From: Arenicellales bacterium
GTDB taxonomy: Bacteria; Pseudomonadota; Gammaproteobacteria; Arenicellales; UBA868
DNA length: 45,514 nt
Direction: 5' to 3'
NCBI GenBank assembly: GCA_030754035.1
Contig: JASMBC010000006.1
Coordinates: forward strand, 1 to 45,514
Below, piece after piece: positions 25,407 through 33,927 of the stretch (position 1 is the first letter of the stretch; each line of letters begins with the position of its first letter). The position numbers and the translations under genes were made by a program. The notes below the pieces were generated by a model. It had not been told where the DNA came from. It searched no databases and worked only from the letters and a program-made list of their open reading frames with translations.

Positions 25407-26986
25407 CAGCTTCGGTAACGTCTGCGGGCGTTACGTGCCCACCACAGTTCGAGCAGCAGGATCAGCACAAAAGTACAGCCCGCGTACAGCCAGGGCTGGT
25501 TACCGGGCGGTGGTTTCAATAGTAACCAATACCAGGTAGTCAGGGTATGGGCGCTACCCTGCTCGCTGTTGCTACCGTCCCAGGCAGAGAATGCAACCGG
25601 AATGAAAGCCCCTTCGATGAACTGCAGATCTTGGGTGGGATCAGCGGTAACACGCGACCGGCCCACTACCACCTGCCAAGTGCCATCCCGGTAACTGCCG
25701 GTACCCTCAAGGCCCACCGCGACCGGGTCACGCTCGATCGTGTCGGTCAGGCCGCGAGCATTACGCAAGGACACTCGTGGTGCGCTATCAGTAGTGCCGC
25801 TGTGCCACGACCACAGATTGACCGGGTGAGCGGCATCACCGTGCAGGAAGTACGGCTTCTCGGTACCCCTCGGCAGTGCCATCGGTAACTGAATCACAAC
25901 CATATCTTCACTAATTTCGGGATCAGCGATCTTCTCGGCAGCCTTGTCGCCGGGAATACTGCGAGTACGATCGTCCCACTCCAGGTGGAACGCGATCTCC
26001 TCTTCGTTGTACACAGCGCGTACGGTGATGGTGTCGTTGGTGGGGGTGAAAAACCGCTCCTCAGCAATCAACTGGGGTACCAGTAGGAATGTGCTAGGCA
26101 GCGCCTGCTGCCACTGCGGGTCGTCGGGCGCAGTGGGCACCCGCCCTTCCACCCGCACCGCCCGGATTACGGTGTTCTCCGGTCGCACCACCTTGTCAGT
26201 TTTGGCCAGTGAGTTGACGTAGTTGGCCACGTGCCAGCGCTGTTCGATCGAAAGCCGGTTCTCGCTGGCCGGGTCATCGAATGATGGCATCTGCGTACCG
26301 GCGATGCCCGTGGTGATACGGGTATAGATGTCCCGGGGATCGTTACTGCCGCGGAAGGTCCACGGCTTGGTCAGGTTGCGCGGCCAGGTTCGGTAGCCAG
26401 AATCGTCCTTGAGTTTTTTGACTGCGTCACCTTTGCCGCCCTGGCCGTGGCACTCGGAGCAACGATCGTCGTCATGAAAGATCTGGCTACCCTGTTCGAT
26501 GCTCTCGGCCGAGATCGCCACCTGGTTCCCATAGTCTATGGGCTTACCGGGCTCTTCCTCCTCGAGCCCTGCCAGTGTCTTAATAAAAACGACCAAGTCG
26601 TCGATGTCCTGCTCGGACAACAGATCGCCCCAGCCCGGCATAGCCGTGCCCGGCATACCGTCATGGATCATGCGCACGAGGTCCGCGTCAGCGGGCGCGA
26701 TTTCTTCGAAGCCGGTGGTCCGAATTTTGTACTGGGCCATGGTGAAATCCCGCGGCGGCGGATTGAGGCGCTCGGCCGCCGGTCCCATGCCGTCGCCCTC
26801 ATCACCGTGACACAAGGCGCAGCGCACTGTGTAGATCTCAGCGCCGCGCTCCGCATCACCTGCCGCAAAAACCGGTATCGCCGGCCCTGTAACTAGAACC
26901 AGCAACCAGGATGCCATCAACCAGGGTTGTAACCACGACACACCGGACTGGGTCCTGGCAAACATTTTCTTTATCTGGGCAGTCAT
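25406..26986 (-). CDS. Diheme cytochrome c fused to ethylbenzene-dehydrogenase-gamma-like heme domain (module A)
   Basis: 526 residues: signal peptide or anchor near 22-41, a class I cytochrome c domain (CALCH at 56-60, MPG methionine near 116), a second (CSECH at 176-180), then from about 265 an EB_dh-type domain and a C-terminal helix near 500-518. The last domain has ITVRAVYNEEEIAFHLEWDD, RGTEKPYFLHGDAAHPVNLWSW and FIEGAFIPVAFSAWDGS, as in gamma subunits of type II DMSO reductases (EbdC, ClrC, NxrC-like), which bind one heme b. No matching type II catalytic subunit is nearby. It overlaps its neighbours by one base or abuts them. Paralogue of 32287-33927. Confidence 0.85.
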   Translation of the reverse strand: MTAQIKKMFARTQSGVSWLQPWLMASWLLVLVTGPAIPVFAAGDAERGAEIYTVRCALCHGDEGDGMGPAAERLNPPPRDFTMAQYKIRTTGFEEIAPADADLVRMIHDGMPGTAMPGWGDLLSEQDIDDLVVFIKTLAGLEEEEPGKPIDYGNQVAISAESIEQGSQIFHDDDRCSECHGQGGKGDAVKKLKDDSGYRTWPRNLTKPWTFRGSNDPRDIYTRITTGIAGTQMPSFDDPASENRLSIEQRWHVANYVNSLAKTDKVVRPENTVIRAVRVEGRVPTAPDDPQWQQALPSTFLLVPQLIAEERFFTPTNDTITVRAVYNEEEIAFHLEWDDRTRSIPGDKAAEKIADPEISEDMVVIQLPMALPRGTEKPYFLHGDAAHPVNLWSWHSGTTDSAPRVSLRNARGLTDTIERDPVAVGLEGTGSYRDGTWQVVVGRSRVTADPTQDLQFIEGAFIPVAFSAWDGSNSEQGSAHTLTTWYWLLLKPPPGNQPWLYAGCTFVLILLLELWWARNARRRYRS

Positions 26987-27775
26987 TTACTCATGCCCCC
27001 AGGAGCGCGGTCGATGGCCCGTGTAGTCATAGAGATAGAGAATTACCTGCCAGATCTCATCTTCGCTAAGGAACTTCTCCCAGACAGGCATCGAGGAAAT
27101 CCATGGGGTCGCCTCTTTAGGCAGGCCGGGGCCACCGGTGGCGATGCGCCAGAACAAGAATGACTCCTGCAACTGGGCAATGGTGCCAATATCCTGAAAA
27201 TTCAGCGGAACCGGGTTCAGCCCCTGGGCATATGGTCCCTTGCCGTCTAACTTGTCACCGTGGCAATACTGGCAGTTGCGGATATAAACCTCACCGCCAG
27301 TTCCCACCAGCTCCCGAAATTGTTCCGGGTCGTCTTTTTCCAGGTGCCGGTATGGATTCTCCAGGCTCATCAGGTCGTAGCGCTTGCCGAAAATTTTCAC
27401 CGACGACGGTGGCGCCGGGTGAATGGAGCGCAACTCGAGTGGCGCCTCGTCGCTGGGCTGCATCTGCAGAAAGACTCCGACCGCCGCCAACCCCGGCACC
27501 ACCGCAAAGACCACGTTGCGCAGCGCCCGCCTGGATGGGTCCTCCACCAATGCCCGGATCGGCCCAACCAGTTCCCGGGTACTCTGTTCAGTGGCCGTAA
27601 AGACCATGAATACCCCGGCTACTACGAAAAACATGTACATGCCCATCAGGCTTCGGGGAATCGGCTGCCCCAGCAGCAGATCAAACACCGCCCAGAACGC
27701 CAGGTAGATGCCGCCGATTACCAGAGCTGCCTGCAGTAATCGCGGAATTTCCAGTCCTTTCGTTACCTTGCTCAT
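26987..27775 (-). CDS. Membrane-anchored monoheme cytochrome c (module A)
   Basis: 262 residues with two or three N-terminal helices (LLQAALVIGGIYLAFWAVFDLLLG, LMGMYMFFVVAGVFMVFTA, VVFAVVPGLAAVGVFLQM), then a periplasmic cytochrome c domain with CQYCH at 168-172 and a distal MPVWEKF methionine. The conserved IHPAPPSSVKIFGK linker and GGPGLPKEATPWISSMPVW end are shared with its paralogue at 33927-34892. The stop abuts the next gene and its start overlaps the upstream gene by 4 bp. It is likely a fixed electron relay to the bd-like subunit; that is inferred from context. Confidence 0.85.
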   Translation of the reverse strand: MSKVTKGLEIPRLLQAALVIGGIYLAFWAVFDLLLGQPIPRSLMGMYMFFVVAGVFMVFTATEQSTRELVGPIRALVEDPSRRALRNVVFAVVPGLAAVGVFLQMQPSDEAPLELRSIHPAPPSSVKIFGKRYDLMSLENPYRHLEKDDPEQFRELVGTGGEVYIRNCQYCHGDKLDGKGPYAQGLNPVPLNFQDIGTIAQLQESFLFWRIATGGPGLPKEATPWISSMPVWEKFLSEDEIWQVILYLYDYTGHRPRSWGHE

Positions 27776-28590
27776 TGCAGCGCTGCCAGGTGCTGCACCA
27801 GCAACTCCAGCTCACCGGCATAGATTTCTGTCGCGTAAGTCGGCGGCATGACTGGTGGATAGCCAGCTGCAATGTCGGCGGCCGGGTCGAGAATTGCTCG
27901 ACGCAGATAAGCAGCGTCCCGAGTCGCACCGATGTGGCTGAGATCCGGCCCGAGTTCCCCCCCTTCACCCGCTAACTTGTGGCAGGTAGTGCAGGCAAAC
28001 CGTGTGATGACCTCCTCGGCACTGGCGAGCGCCACCCGGGCTGCCTTGGCTTGTGTATCCGGCTCACTCGCCTCGGCCTCGGCAGTGTTGGGGATATCCA
28101 CCGTGACCTCGAGACCCGCAAGATCCTGCAGATAAGCGACAACGGCACTGATCTCGACTTCGGACAAGCCGATACTACCGCCCGTGACGCTGGGCATCGG
28201 GCTGATCGTGTCAGCACTGCCGGCCTTGCCGAATCCGGCAACGACATAGGCCGAGGGTTCAAGCAGCGACTCCACCAGGTAGCCCTGTGCGTCACCCGCA
28301 CTGCCCTGGTAACGAGCTTCCACCAGTCGATCGGCAGCTATGGCTGCGGTCTGGTCAAGCAGCGGAGCGCGGCCACCCACGGCATTGTGACACAGGGTGC
28401 AAGTACCCTTGCCGTTGAACAACTTTTCTCCCAGGGCGATGAACCGCTCCGGCGTGATTGCGTCCAGGTCCAGTTGCTCCTGGACCGGCGGCGGCGCCGG
28501 CTTGATCTCTGGTATACCAAAATTGGAAAACCCGGCGAAGAACCCGATCATCAGCAGACTGAAAACAAGAACCTTGAAAAAGTGCTTCAT
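27772..28590 (-). CDS. Membrane-anchored diheme cytochrome c (module A)
   Basis: 272 residues: N-terminal helix (VLVFSLLMIGFFAGFSNFG), first cytochrome domain with CTLCH at 64-68, second with CTTCH at 200-204, followed by GELGPDLSHIGATRDAAYLRRAILDP and MPPTYATEI, where the methionine is the likely sixth ligand. An acidic linker of about 30 residues separates the domains. Only 6 bp separate it from the bd-like gene. The paralogue at 34889-35893 has the same order of elements but a longer second domain. Confidence 0.87.
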   Translation of the reverse strand: MKHFFKVLVFSLLMIGFFAGFSNFGIPEIKPAPPPVQEQLDLDAITPERFIALGEKLFNGKGTCTLCHNAVGGRAPLLDQTAAIAADRLVEARYQGSAGDAQGYLVESLLEPSAYVVAGFGKAGSADTISPMPSVTGGSIGLSEVEISAVVAYLQDLAGLEVTVDIPNTAEAEASEPDTQAKAARVALASAEEVITRFACTTCHKLAGEGGELGPDLSHIGATRDAAYLRRAILDPAADIAAGYPPVMPPTYATEIYAGELELLVQHLAALQ

Positions 28591-28596
28591 CGCCGC

Positions 28597-30459
28597 TCAG
28601 TGGGCCTTCCAGAACCCAGCATTGGGGGTTTTTCGGCTGCTGACCTGGCTCAGCCAAAAAACGAAAATAACCATGGCCATGAACAAAACCGTGCCCATTG
28701 AAACGACGTTGGCGGCATAGCCGAGCGTCGGCGTGTAAGCATCCGGCGAAGCGTCACGGAACACGTCGGTCACGTGCCAGTGCTGGCGGATTCCCGAGCG
28801 GATGTACCCCATCAACCCCATCAACCAGGTAAATGCCACCGCCAACAGAAACAGTGCGTATTGGGCGCGGTTTGGCACCCGGCCCCAGTTAAGCGGCGCG
28901 ACCTCGCGAGCTCCACGATACATTACCGAATCCAGCGTGATACTGACCACGATGATGATCAACGTCGTCATGACCTGTGGAATCGAGGCCGCAACCTTGT
29001 ACACAGTATTGGTGAAATAACCGTGGTAGATGCCGAGAAACAGCAGATTGGCAATGCCCGCCGTGTACAGGGCCAGTTGCGCGGCGTTACCAGCCTTGAC
29101 CCAGGCCACCGTAGCGATGCGGTTTGAGCGGCGATAAAAAAGGAAACTAAGCGCGGTAAAAAGAATCATGACGTTGACGGCCGTATTTTTCGCCGGCATG
29201 ATTCCCAGCGGACCCAGGTACTTGTGGTAGGGCCCACCCAGAGCTTTCAGTTCCTCATTGGTCAAGACCAGCGTGTGCGGCGTGAACCAGACCAGGAAAC
29301 TCCCAATGATGGCGATTGCCAGATACTTGATGTAACGGTTGTAACGAACCGCACCGTCACTGCGACCCATGCCGCACCAGAGGTAGTAATTTGCAGACAG
29401 GAACAGAGTACCGATCAGAACCGCCTGGATGATGAATAGCCAGGCAAAAATGCCACCCATCAGAGTGATGCCCATCTGCTGGCTGTAGGCATAAATCTCT
29501 GCCGCCAGATAATAGCCGGCAAAAGGCAGCGGCAGTAGCGCCAGGATGGCAATGAAGTTCGCGTTGTAGCCCATCCAGTCATAGTGCGCCCGTTCCTCGG
29601 GCCGGGTTGCACTGAGAAAGCGGAAAGCAGCATAGGCGCCGACGATCGAGCCACCGTAAGCAATATTGGCAATGAAGCGATGCAGGTTAATCGGATTCCA
29701 CAGGTAGTTGTGCATTGCCGCCCAAGTGTCCCCGGCAAACAACCCGGCTGGATCGAGCCCGGCCGGACTCATCATGAAAGTCACCCAACCGTTGGCGAGA
29801 AACATGAGCGTGGTGCCAACTGCGTTCAGTACCAGCCCCAGTGTCAGGTGCAACCACTTGCGAAAACCGCCCTGTAACCACTGCCAGCCGTAGTAATACA
29901 AGTACAAGGCTGCGCTTTCAGCAAAAAACAGCAACGCATAATAGAACATGCTTTCACCGAAAACGCGGCTGAGGTAAGAAAACAAATGCGGGTAAAGCAC
30001 GATCAGGCTGAAAAGCAGTAGGCCACCGAGAATCGCAGTCAGCGAATACGCGGTGATGCTTATCTTAATGAATTCGTAGGCCATGTCATCGTAACGCTTG
30101 TCGCGCGTTCTCATGCCTATGGCCTCTATGATAAAAACGAAAATCGGCACAGCCAATACGAATGCTGCAAACCACAGGTGCAACTGGGCAACCAGCCATA
30201 CCGTAACCCGGCTGTTGACGCCGGTGATACTCGGGTAGTCCGCCGCGGTTAACTCTGGTGGTGCGATTACTGCCGGGGCAAGACTGCCGGCCACGGGCTG
30301 AGTTGCTTCAACTGCACTATCACTGGCGCCTGCCTGCACCTCACCCGCTGCACCCAACACCAATGCTGCCAGTGCCAGTGCAACCAGCCCTGACAATGCC
30401 CAGCGCCATCGGGCAAAACCCGGGTGTAGGGCAACACAGCGAGTTAGCAAACCGCGCAT
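28597..30459 (-). CDS. Cytochrome bd-like oxidase subunit I homologue (module A)
   Basis: 620 residues with a hydrophobic leader-like head (residues 20-45) and about 13-14 helices. Landmarks align with CydA: QLHLWFAAF (His94, heme b595 ligand position), LLFFAESAALYLYYYGW (Glu181, equivalent to CydA Glu99), LANGWVTFMMSPAG and NLHRFIANIAYGG (His260, equivalent to His186). NVMIL places a methionine at 431 where CydA Met393 may align. The quinol-binding Q-loop of CydA is not seen. The C-terminal region has GLMGYIRSGIRQHWH, shared with the paralogue. No CydB neighbour exists. It resembles bd-like oxidases reported from Nitrospira, and is probably fed by cytochromes c. Confidence 0.85.
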   Translation of the reverse strand: MRGLLTRCVALHPGFARWRWALSGLVALALAALVLGAAGEVQAGASDSAVEATQPVAGSLAPAVIAPPELTAADYPSITGVNSRVTVWLVAQLHLWFAAFVLAVPIFVFIIEAIGMRTRDKRYDDMAYEFIKISITAYSLTAILGGLLLFSLIVLYPHLFSYLSRVFGESMFYYALLFFAESAALYLYYYGWQWLQGGFRKWLHLTLGLVLNAVGTTLMFLANGWVTFMMSPAGLDPAGLFAGDTWAAMHNYLWNPINLHRFIANIAYGGSIVGAYAAFRFLSATRPEERAHYDWMGYNANFIAILALLPLPFAGYYLAAEIYAYSQQMGITLMGGIFAWLFIIQAVLIGTLFLSANYYLWCGMGRSDGAVRYNRYIKYLAIAIIGSFLVWFTPHTLVLTNEELKALGGPYHKYLGPLGIMPAKNTAVNVMILFTALSFLFYRRSNRIATVAWVKAGNAAQLALYTAGIANLLFLGIYHGYFTNTVYKVAASIPQVMTTLIIIVVSITLDSVMYRGAREVAPLNWGRVPNRAQYALFLLAVAFTWLMGLMGYIRSGIRQHWHVTDVFRDASPDAYTPTLGYAANVVSMGTVLFMAMVIFVFWLSQVSSRKTPNAGFWKAH

Positions 30460-30487
30460 GTATTCACCTCGGCTAAGTGATCAACCT

Positions 30488-30613
30488 TCACGGGTGATAT
30501 AACAAGGTCAGGCCGTTGAGTTTCATCACCGCCATGTCCAACCCCAGGAACAACAAAACGCAGGCAACCAGGGTGATAACAAATAGCAGTGGTGCGTTAT
30601 TCATCATCTGCAT
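30488..30613 (-). CDS. 41-residue single-helix microprotein
   Basis: ATG at 30613 with GGCGGAGAC just upstream opens a 41-residue frame: MQMMNNAPLLFVITLVACVL, then LFLGLDMAVMKLNGLTLLYHP. One membrane helix is clear. It lies 28 bp before the bd-like gene start, in operon orientation. Its size and position recall CydX or CcoQ-type oxidase microproteins, although the sequence does not match either. It is too short for routine gene calling. Confidence 0.65.
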   Translation of the reverse strand: MQMMNNAPLLFVITLVACVLLFLGLDMAVMKLNGLTLLYHP

Positions 30614-30676
30614 GTCTCCGCCAGTAGCTGGCCAGTTTTTTCTTGGTCAGGCTTATCAGTCATCGGCTATTCACAT

Positions 30677-31039
30677 TTATTGCAACTGCGCCATCATGTA
30701 GTCGACTGCCGCCTGAACTTCGGCGTCGCCGAGCGCCGTGTTGCCGCCGCGCGGCGGCAACACGCCGTTCGGGCCTTGCAGCCCGCTGTTGGTTGTGATC
30801 GACTCCGCGGGGATCTTTTGGCCTTCGGACGCAACCACCAACAACTGCCCAACCGGCCGGATACGCTCGGCCACCGAATCAGCCGCTGAGCCAGTTTTGT
30901 CGTGCCCAACCGAAGCGCTACCGAGAAACCACCAGAAAAAGACCAATATGGCCACCGCCACGCTGATGAACAGGGCCGGCCCCGCCCAGGGCAATCTCGC
31001 CGTAGACTTAACGGCAGGTGCAGTTGCCAGTTCCGGCAC
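30677..31039 (-). CDS. Cytochrome c5-like membrane protein lacking the heme motif
   Basis: 120 residues from GTG at 31039 with AGGAGGGA upstream. A helix at about 19-39 is followed by DSVAERIRPVGQLLV (55-69), a segment typical of the lead-in to cytochrome c5 domains, and by GVLPPRGGNTALGDAEVQAAVDYM (92-115), typical of their C-terminal part. The region that should carry CXXCH is replaced by about 20 residues, and no cysteine is present anywhere. The frame is intact with a good ribosome site, so it is probably translated. It may be a structural subunit that once bound heme. Confidence 0.75.
   Translation of the reverse strand: MPELATAPAVKSTARLPWAGPALFISVAVAILVFFWWFLGSASVGHDKTGSAADSVAERIRPVGQLLVVASEGQKIPAESITTNSGLQGPNGVLPPRGGNTALGDAEVQAAVDYMMAQLQ
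30737..30764. repeat. 28-bp perfect palindrome inside a coding region
   Basis: From 30737 to 30764 the sequence is fully self-complementary, centred on GCCGCCGC|GCGGCGGC with no unpaired loop. It lies in the gene for the heme-less c5-like protein and encodes its PPRGG segment. Whether it has a function in DNA or RNA is unknown. Confidence 0.7.
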
Positions 31040-31060
31040 GGACAGCTTCCCTCCTCTTGC

Positions 31061-31162
31061 CTACAGAACGTAAAAGTAGAGGATCAATGCGATGACGACG
31101 GCATTGATACCCATACCGGAGAGGATCACGACGTCTGCCAAACGCTTTTTCCAGATTTTCAT
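31061..31162 (-). CDS. 33-residue single-helix microprotein
   Basis: ATG at 31162, preceded by GAGGGG, encodes MKIWKKRLADVVILSGMGIN followed by AVVIALILYFYVL and a TAG. It has a basic head and a single helix ending at the C-terminus. It starts 17 bp after the 31180-31548 cytochrome gene and ends about 20 bp before the c5-like gene, all on one strand. Resembles CcoQ-type small subunits in size only. The function is unknown. Confidence 0.6.
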   Translation of the reverse strand: MKIWKKRLADVVILSGMGINAVVIALILYFYVL

Positions 31163-31179
31163 GCGCGACCCCTCGAGCC

Positions 31180-31548
31180 CTATCCGGCCTTGCCGGTGCA
31201 ATTACATAATTGACGGAGATGCTGCACCAGTGCCTCGACCTCGTCGTCGTTCAGGGTCTTACCCCACGGTGGCATCATTGGTGATTTGTCTGCGATCGGC
31301 CCTCCGTCGATGATTACGTTACGGATGTCTGCGTCGGACAACTTGTTCATCTCTGCAGTTTCGGTGAAATTCCTGGGATCAACCGGGAAATCACCGGTGA
31401 CGTTGGGGCCATCACCCTTGCCTTCAGTACCGTGACACTGGGCACAGTAGAACTGGAATAGTTTTTCGCCATCCGCCGCCTGCGCCACACCGGTGGCTGT
31501 CGGACCCAGGATTAACATCAATAGTCCCATCAGAAAGAATCTGGACAT
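31180..31548 (-). CDS. Monoheme cytochrome c, exported
   Basis: About 122 residues from ATG at 31548, with GGAGAGA upstream; a TTG at 31569 is an alternative. The signal peptide (FFLMGLLMLILGPTATGVAQA) is followed by a class I cytochrome c domain with CAQCHGTEGKGDGPN (heme motif at 35-39) and MMPPWGKTLNDDEVEALVQHLRQL, which supplies the methionine ligand. It is probably a soluble periplasmic carrier. It lies between modules B and A of the bd-like array. Confidence 0.85.
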   Translation of the reverse strand: MSRFFLMGLLMLILGPTATGVAQAADGEKLFQFYCAQCHGTEGKGDGPNVTGDFPVDPRNFTETAEMNKLSDADIRNVIIDGGPIADKSPMMPPWGKTLNDDEVEALVQHLRQLCNCTGKAG

Positions 31549-31569
31549 TTTCTCTCTCCAGTTACTCAA

Positions 31570-32238
31570 TTACTTAAAGGTCGCGACGTGCGCGGCCACG
31601 TTCTTCATGTCTTTGTCGCTCAAAAGTCCGACAAAGACCGGCATCATCTTGACGGGTTTGAATACCTTCGGCTGTTGCAGATAAGCCAACACCCAGTCAG
31701 GATTAAGCCGCTGACCGGCCCCAACCAGGGAAGGCCCCGACAGTCCACCCGAGAACTTCTTCTTAGTCGGAAACTGGTGACACCCGCTGCACGGCATCTT
31801 TTTTATGAAAATCAAACGCCCCTTAAGGTTCTTCTTCTTGACCTTGACCGTGCCGGCCTTGACTGCGTCAGAAGTGAGGCTCATCAGGTAATCGGTAACC
31901 GGACCTGCCTGGTCCGCGCTGAGTGCCGGGTGCCCACCCGGATTAGGCTCCATCACCGAATTGAACTTCATCGGCCGGATCGGTTGCGGATCCTGCAGCC
32001 AGGCCTGGAGCCACGGCCCTTGGAACTTACTGCCGGCATACCACAGTTCCGGACCTTTTTTGGCCAGTTGGTCGTCGATGCTCTTCTCAGTGGCCGGCCC
32101 CTGGGTGTAGTGGCACGACTGGCAGTCGCTGCCTTGGAACACCTCTTTGCCCGCCGCCGCATCGGCCCGAGCAATGGCAACGACCGTTGCCATTGCCACC
32201 AGCATCAGGCCGAGAAATGTACTTGCTAGTGTCTTCAT
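31570..32238 (-). CDS. Diheme cytochrome c, exported
   Basis: 222 residues with a signal peptide (LGLMLVAMATVVAIARADA). The heme motifs CQSCH at 39-43 and CSGCH at 150-154 lie in two similar halves with PMKFNSVMEP and VKMMPVFVGLLSD distal methionines. A lysine-rich linker (VKVKKKNLKGRLIFIKK) joins them and may dock to an acidic partner. It lies between the EB_dh gene of module B and the next cytochrome. Likely periplasmic electron carrier. Confidence 0.85.
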   Translation of the reverse strand: MKTLASTFLGLMLVAMATVVAIARADAAAGKEVFQGSDCQSCHYTQGPATEKSIDDQLAKKGPELWYAGSKFQGPWLQAWLQDPQPIRPMKFNSVMEPNPGGHPALSADQAGPVTDYLMSLTSDAVKAGTVKVKKKNLKGRLIFIKKMPCSGCHQFPTKKKFSGGLSGPSLVGAGQRLNPDWVLAYLQQPKVFKPVKMMPVFVGLLSDKDMKNVAAHVATFK

Positions 32239-32286
32239 CTTTACTTGCCCTCTTGCTCTAGGTAACGACTACGCTCGATATCAGCC

Positions 32287-33927
32287 CTAAACCGCCTGCG
32301 CCGCCTGCGCCTGCTCCTTGCGCATCAGCCAGACCCCCAATGCCCCGGTGATCAGCACCGCCAGCAAGGTATATAGGTAGACTGTCAGCGGCACCGGTGC
32401 TTCCAAGATCACGCTGTGCCACGTGGACAGACTCATAACTAAGCCATGTTCGCCGTTGGAACCGTCCCAGGCGTTCAGGGCCAACGGTATGAACTGGCCT
32501 TTGATGAACTGGATATCGTTGCGGTCATCGGTCAACAGCGGCCGGCGCATGATCACGCTCCAACGGCCCTTGTCCCAACTGGCGGTAGCTATGACCTGCT
32601 GCTGCTCCTCGGCCTGTGGCTTGACTGACTGTTTCCAGCCCCGGGCGTTGCTCTCCTGTACTGCCCGATCCCCGGCCTCTGCCCGATGTGCTTGCCATTG
32701 CCACAGGTGCACCGGGTTGGAGGACTCACCTCTGAAAAAGTGCGGTTTCTTAGTGCCTTCCGGTAATTTGGCTGGAAACTGCAGTGTTACTGCGTCTGTG
32801 AAAGTCAATAACTGTCGCGGCACCATATCGTTGGCCGCAACGTAAGAGTTGAAGGCACCGATCCGGGATATCTCCTGCGCATCGAATTCCAACTCACTCT
32901 GGTGGGTAACATCCTTAAACGGGTCGTCCCACTGTACCAGGAACGCGATATCGGTCGTGTTGTATAGCGCCCGCAATGTGACCATCTCGATGCTGGGGTT
33001 CTGCCATCTTGGTGCGGCAATCACCTGGCCAGTCAGGCGCACGTCCATGGGCTCGGCCGCAAACCAATCAGCATCCGCCGGGTCCTCGGGAATCTCGGCA
33101 ACTATCTCCTTGGCCTTCAAGACTTGATGATCGGTGAGTTGATGCTGCAACGACTTGATGAAGTTAGCGAGCGCCCAGCGCTCCTCTTCGGTCAAGGCAT
33201 CGACAAACGAAGGCATTGGGGTGCCATTTATGCCGGTAGAAAAGCGCATGTAAATATCTTCCGCCTCGGCGCCACCCTTGATCTTCCAGGGGTGAGTTAC
33301 GTTGCGGATACGAATAGGAAACCCCCAGTCGTCGGTGCGGTCGAATGACTTCTGTCCATCACCGCGGCCCTGCTTGCCGTGGCATTCCCAGCACTTGGCA
33401 TGTTCAAATACTTCTTTTCCTTTGGCGACCAACGACTCGCTAAATGGGGGCCGCTCCGCTGGCAACGCCACCACCAAGCCATTCTTGACCGGATCGAGCT
33501 CCGGATCTTCAAACTCGAACGCGAAGGTCTTGATATAGTCAATCACCGCCCAGCGCTCGTTCTCCGTCAAACCATTCTTTATCAGGTCGCTGTCAAATGC
33601 CTGCATGGCGGTGCCTGGTAGGCCGCGGCTGACGGTGCGAAACAGGTCCTCGTCCCGCGGCAATTCGCCGCTTTGCGTAGTACGAAACTTGAAGGTGCCG
33701 AGCGTGAAATCCCGCGGCCTGGGATCCAAGTAGTCCGCTGCAGGGCCATTGCCGTCACCAAGGAGACCGTGGCAAAAGCTGCAGCGCTGCAGGTAGATTT
33801 CCGTCCCCTCGGCCAGAGTCTGATCGGTGGCTGCCGGCCGTGGTCCACTCGGGTTCGCCGCAGCAAAGGCCATGCCGCCCCAACCCAGCAGCAATACGGT
33901 AATCAATGCGGTAAAACGATTTATCAT
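32287..33927 (-). CDS. Diheme cytochrome c fused to ethylbenzene-dehydrogenase-gamma-like heme domain (module B)
   Basis: 546 residues with a signal peptide (ITVLLLGWGGMAFAA), CSFCH at 49-53, CWECH at 179-183, an EB_dh-type domain from about 280 (MVTLRALYNTTDIAFLVQWDD, EGTKKPHFFRGESSNPVHLWQW, FIKGQFIPLALNAWDGSNGE) and a C-terminal helix (LTVYLYTLLAVLITGALGVWL). Architecture and motifs are the same as in 25406-26986, so the two are clear paralogues. The ATG overlaps the upstream stop (TGATG). In known enzymes this domain binds heme b next to a Mo subunit; here it is fused to cytochrome domains and no such subunit is adjacent. Confidence 0.86.
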   Translation of the reverse strand: MINRFTALITVLLLGWGGMAFAAANPSGPRPAATDQTLAEGTEIYLQRCSFCHGLLGDGNGPAADYLDPRPRDFTLGTFKFRTTQSGELPRDEDLFRTVSRGLPGTAMQAFDSDLIKNGLTENERWAVIDYIKTFAFEFEDPELDPVKNGLVVALPAERPPFSESLVAKGKEVFEHAKCWECHGKQGRGDGQKSFDRTDDWGFPIRIRNVTHPWKIKGGAEAEDIYMRFSTGINGTPMPSFVDALTEEERWALANFIKSLQHQLTDHQVLKAKEIVAEIPEDPADADWFAAEPMDVRLTGQVIAAPRWQNPSIEMVTLRALYNTTDIAFLVQWDDPFKDVTHQSELEFDAQEISRIGAFNSYVAANDMVPRQLLTFTDAVTLQFPAKLPEGTKKPHFFRGESSNPVHLWQWQAHRAEAGDRAVQESNARGWKQSVKPQAEEQQQVIATASWDKGRWSVIMRRPLLTDDRNDIQFIKGQFIPLALNAWDGSNGEHGLVMSLSTWHSVILEAPVPLTVYLYTLLAVLITGALGVWLMRKEQAQAAQAV

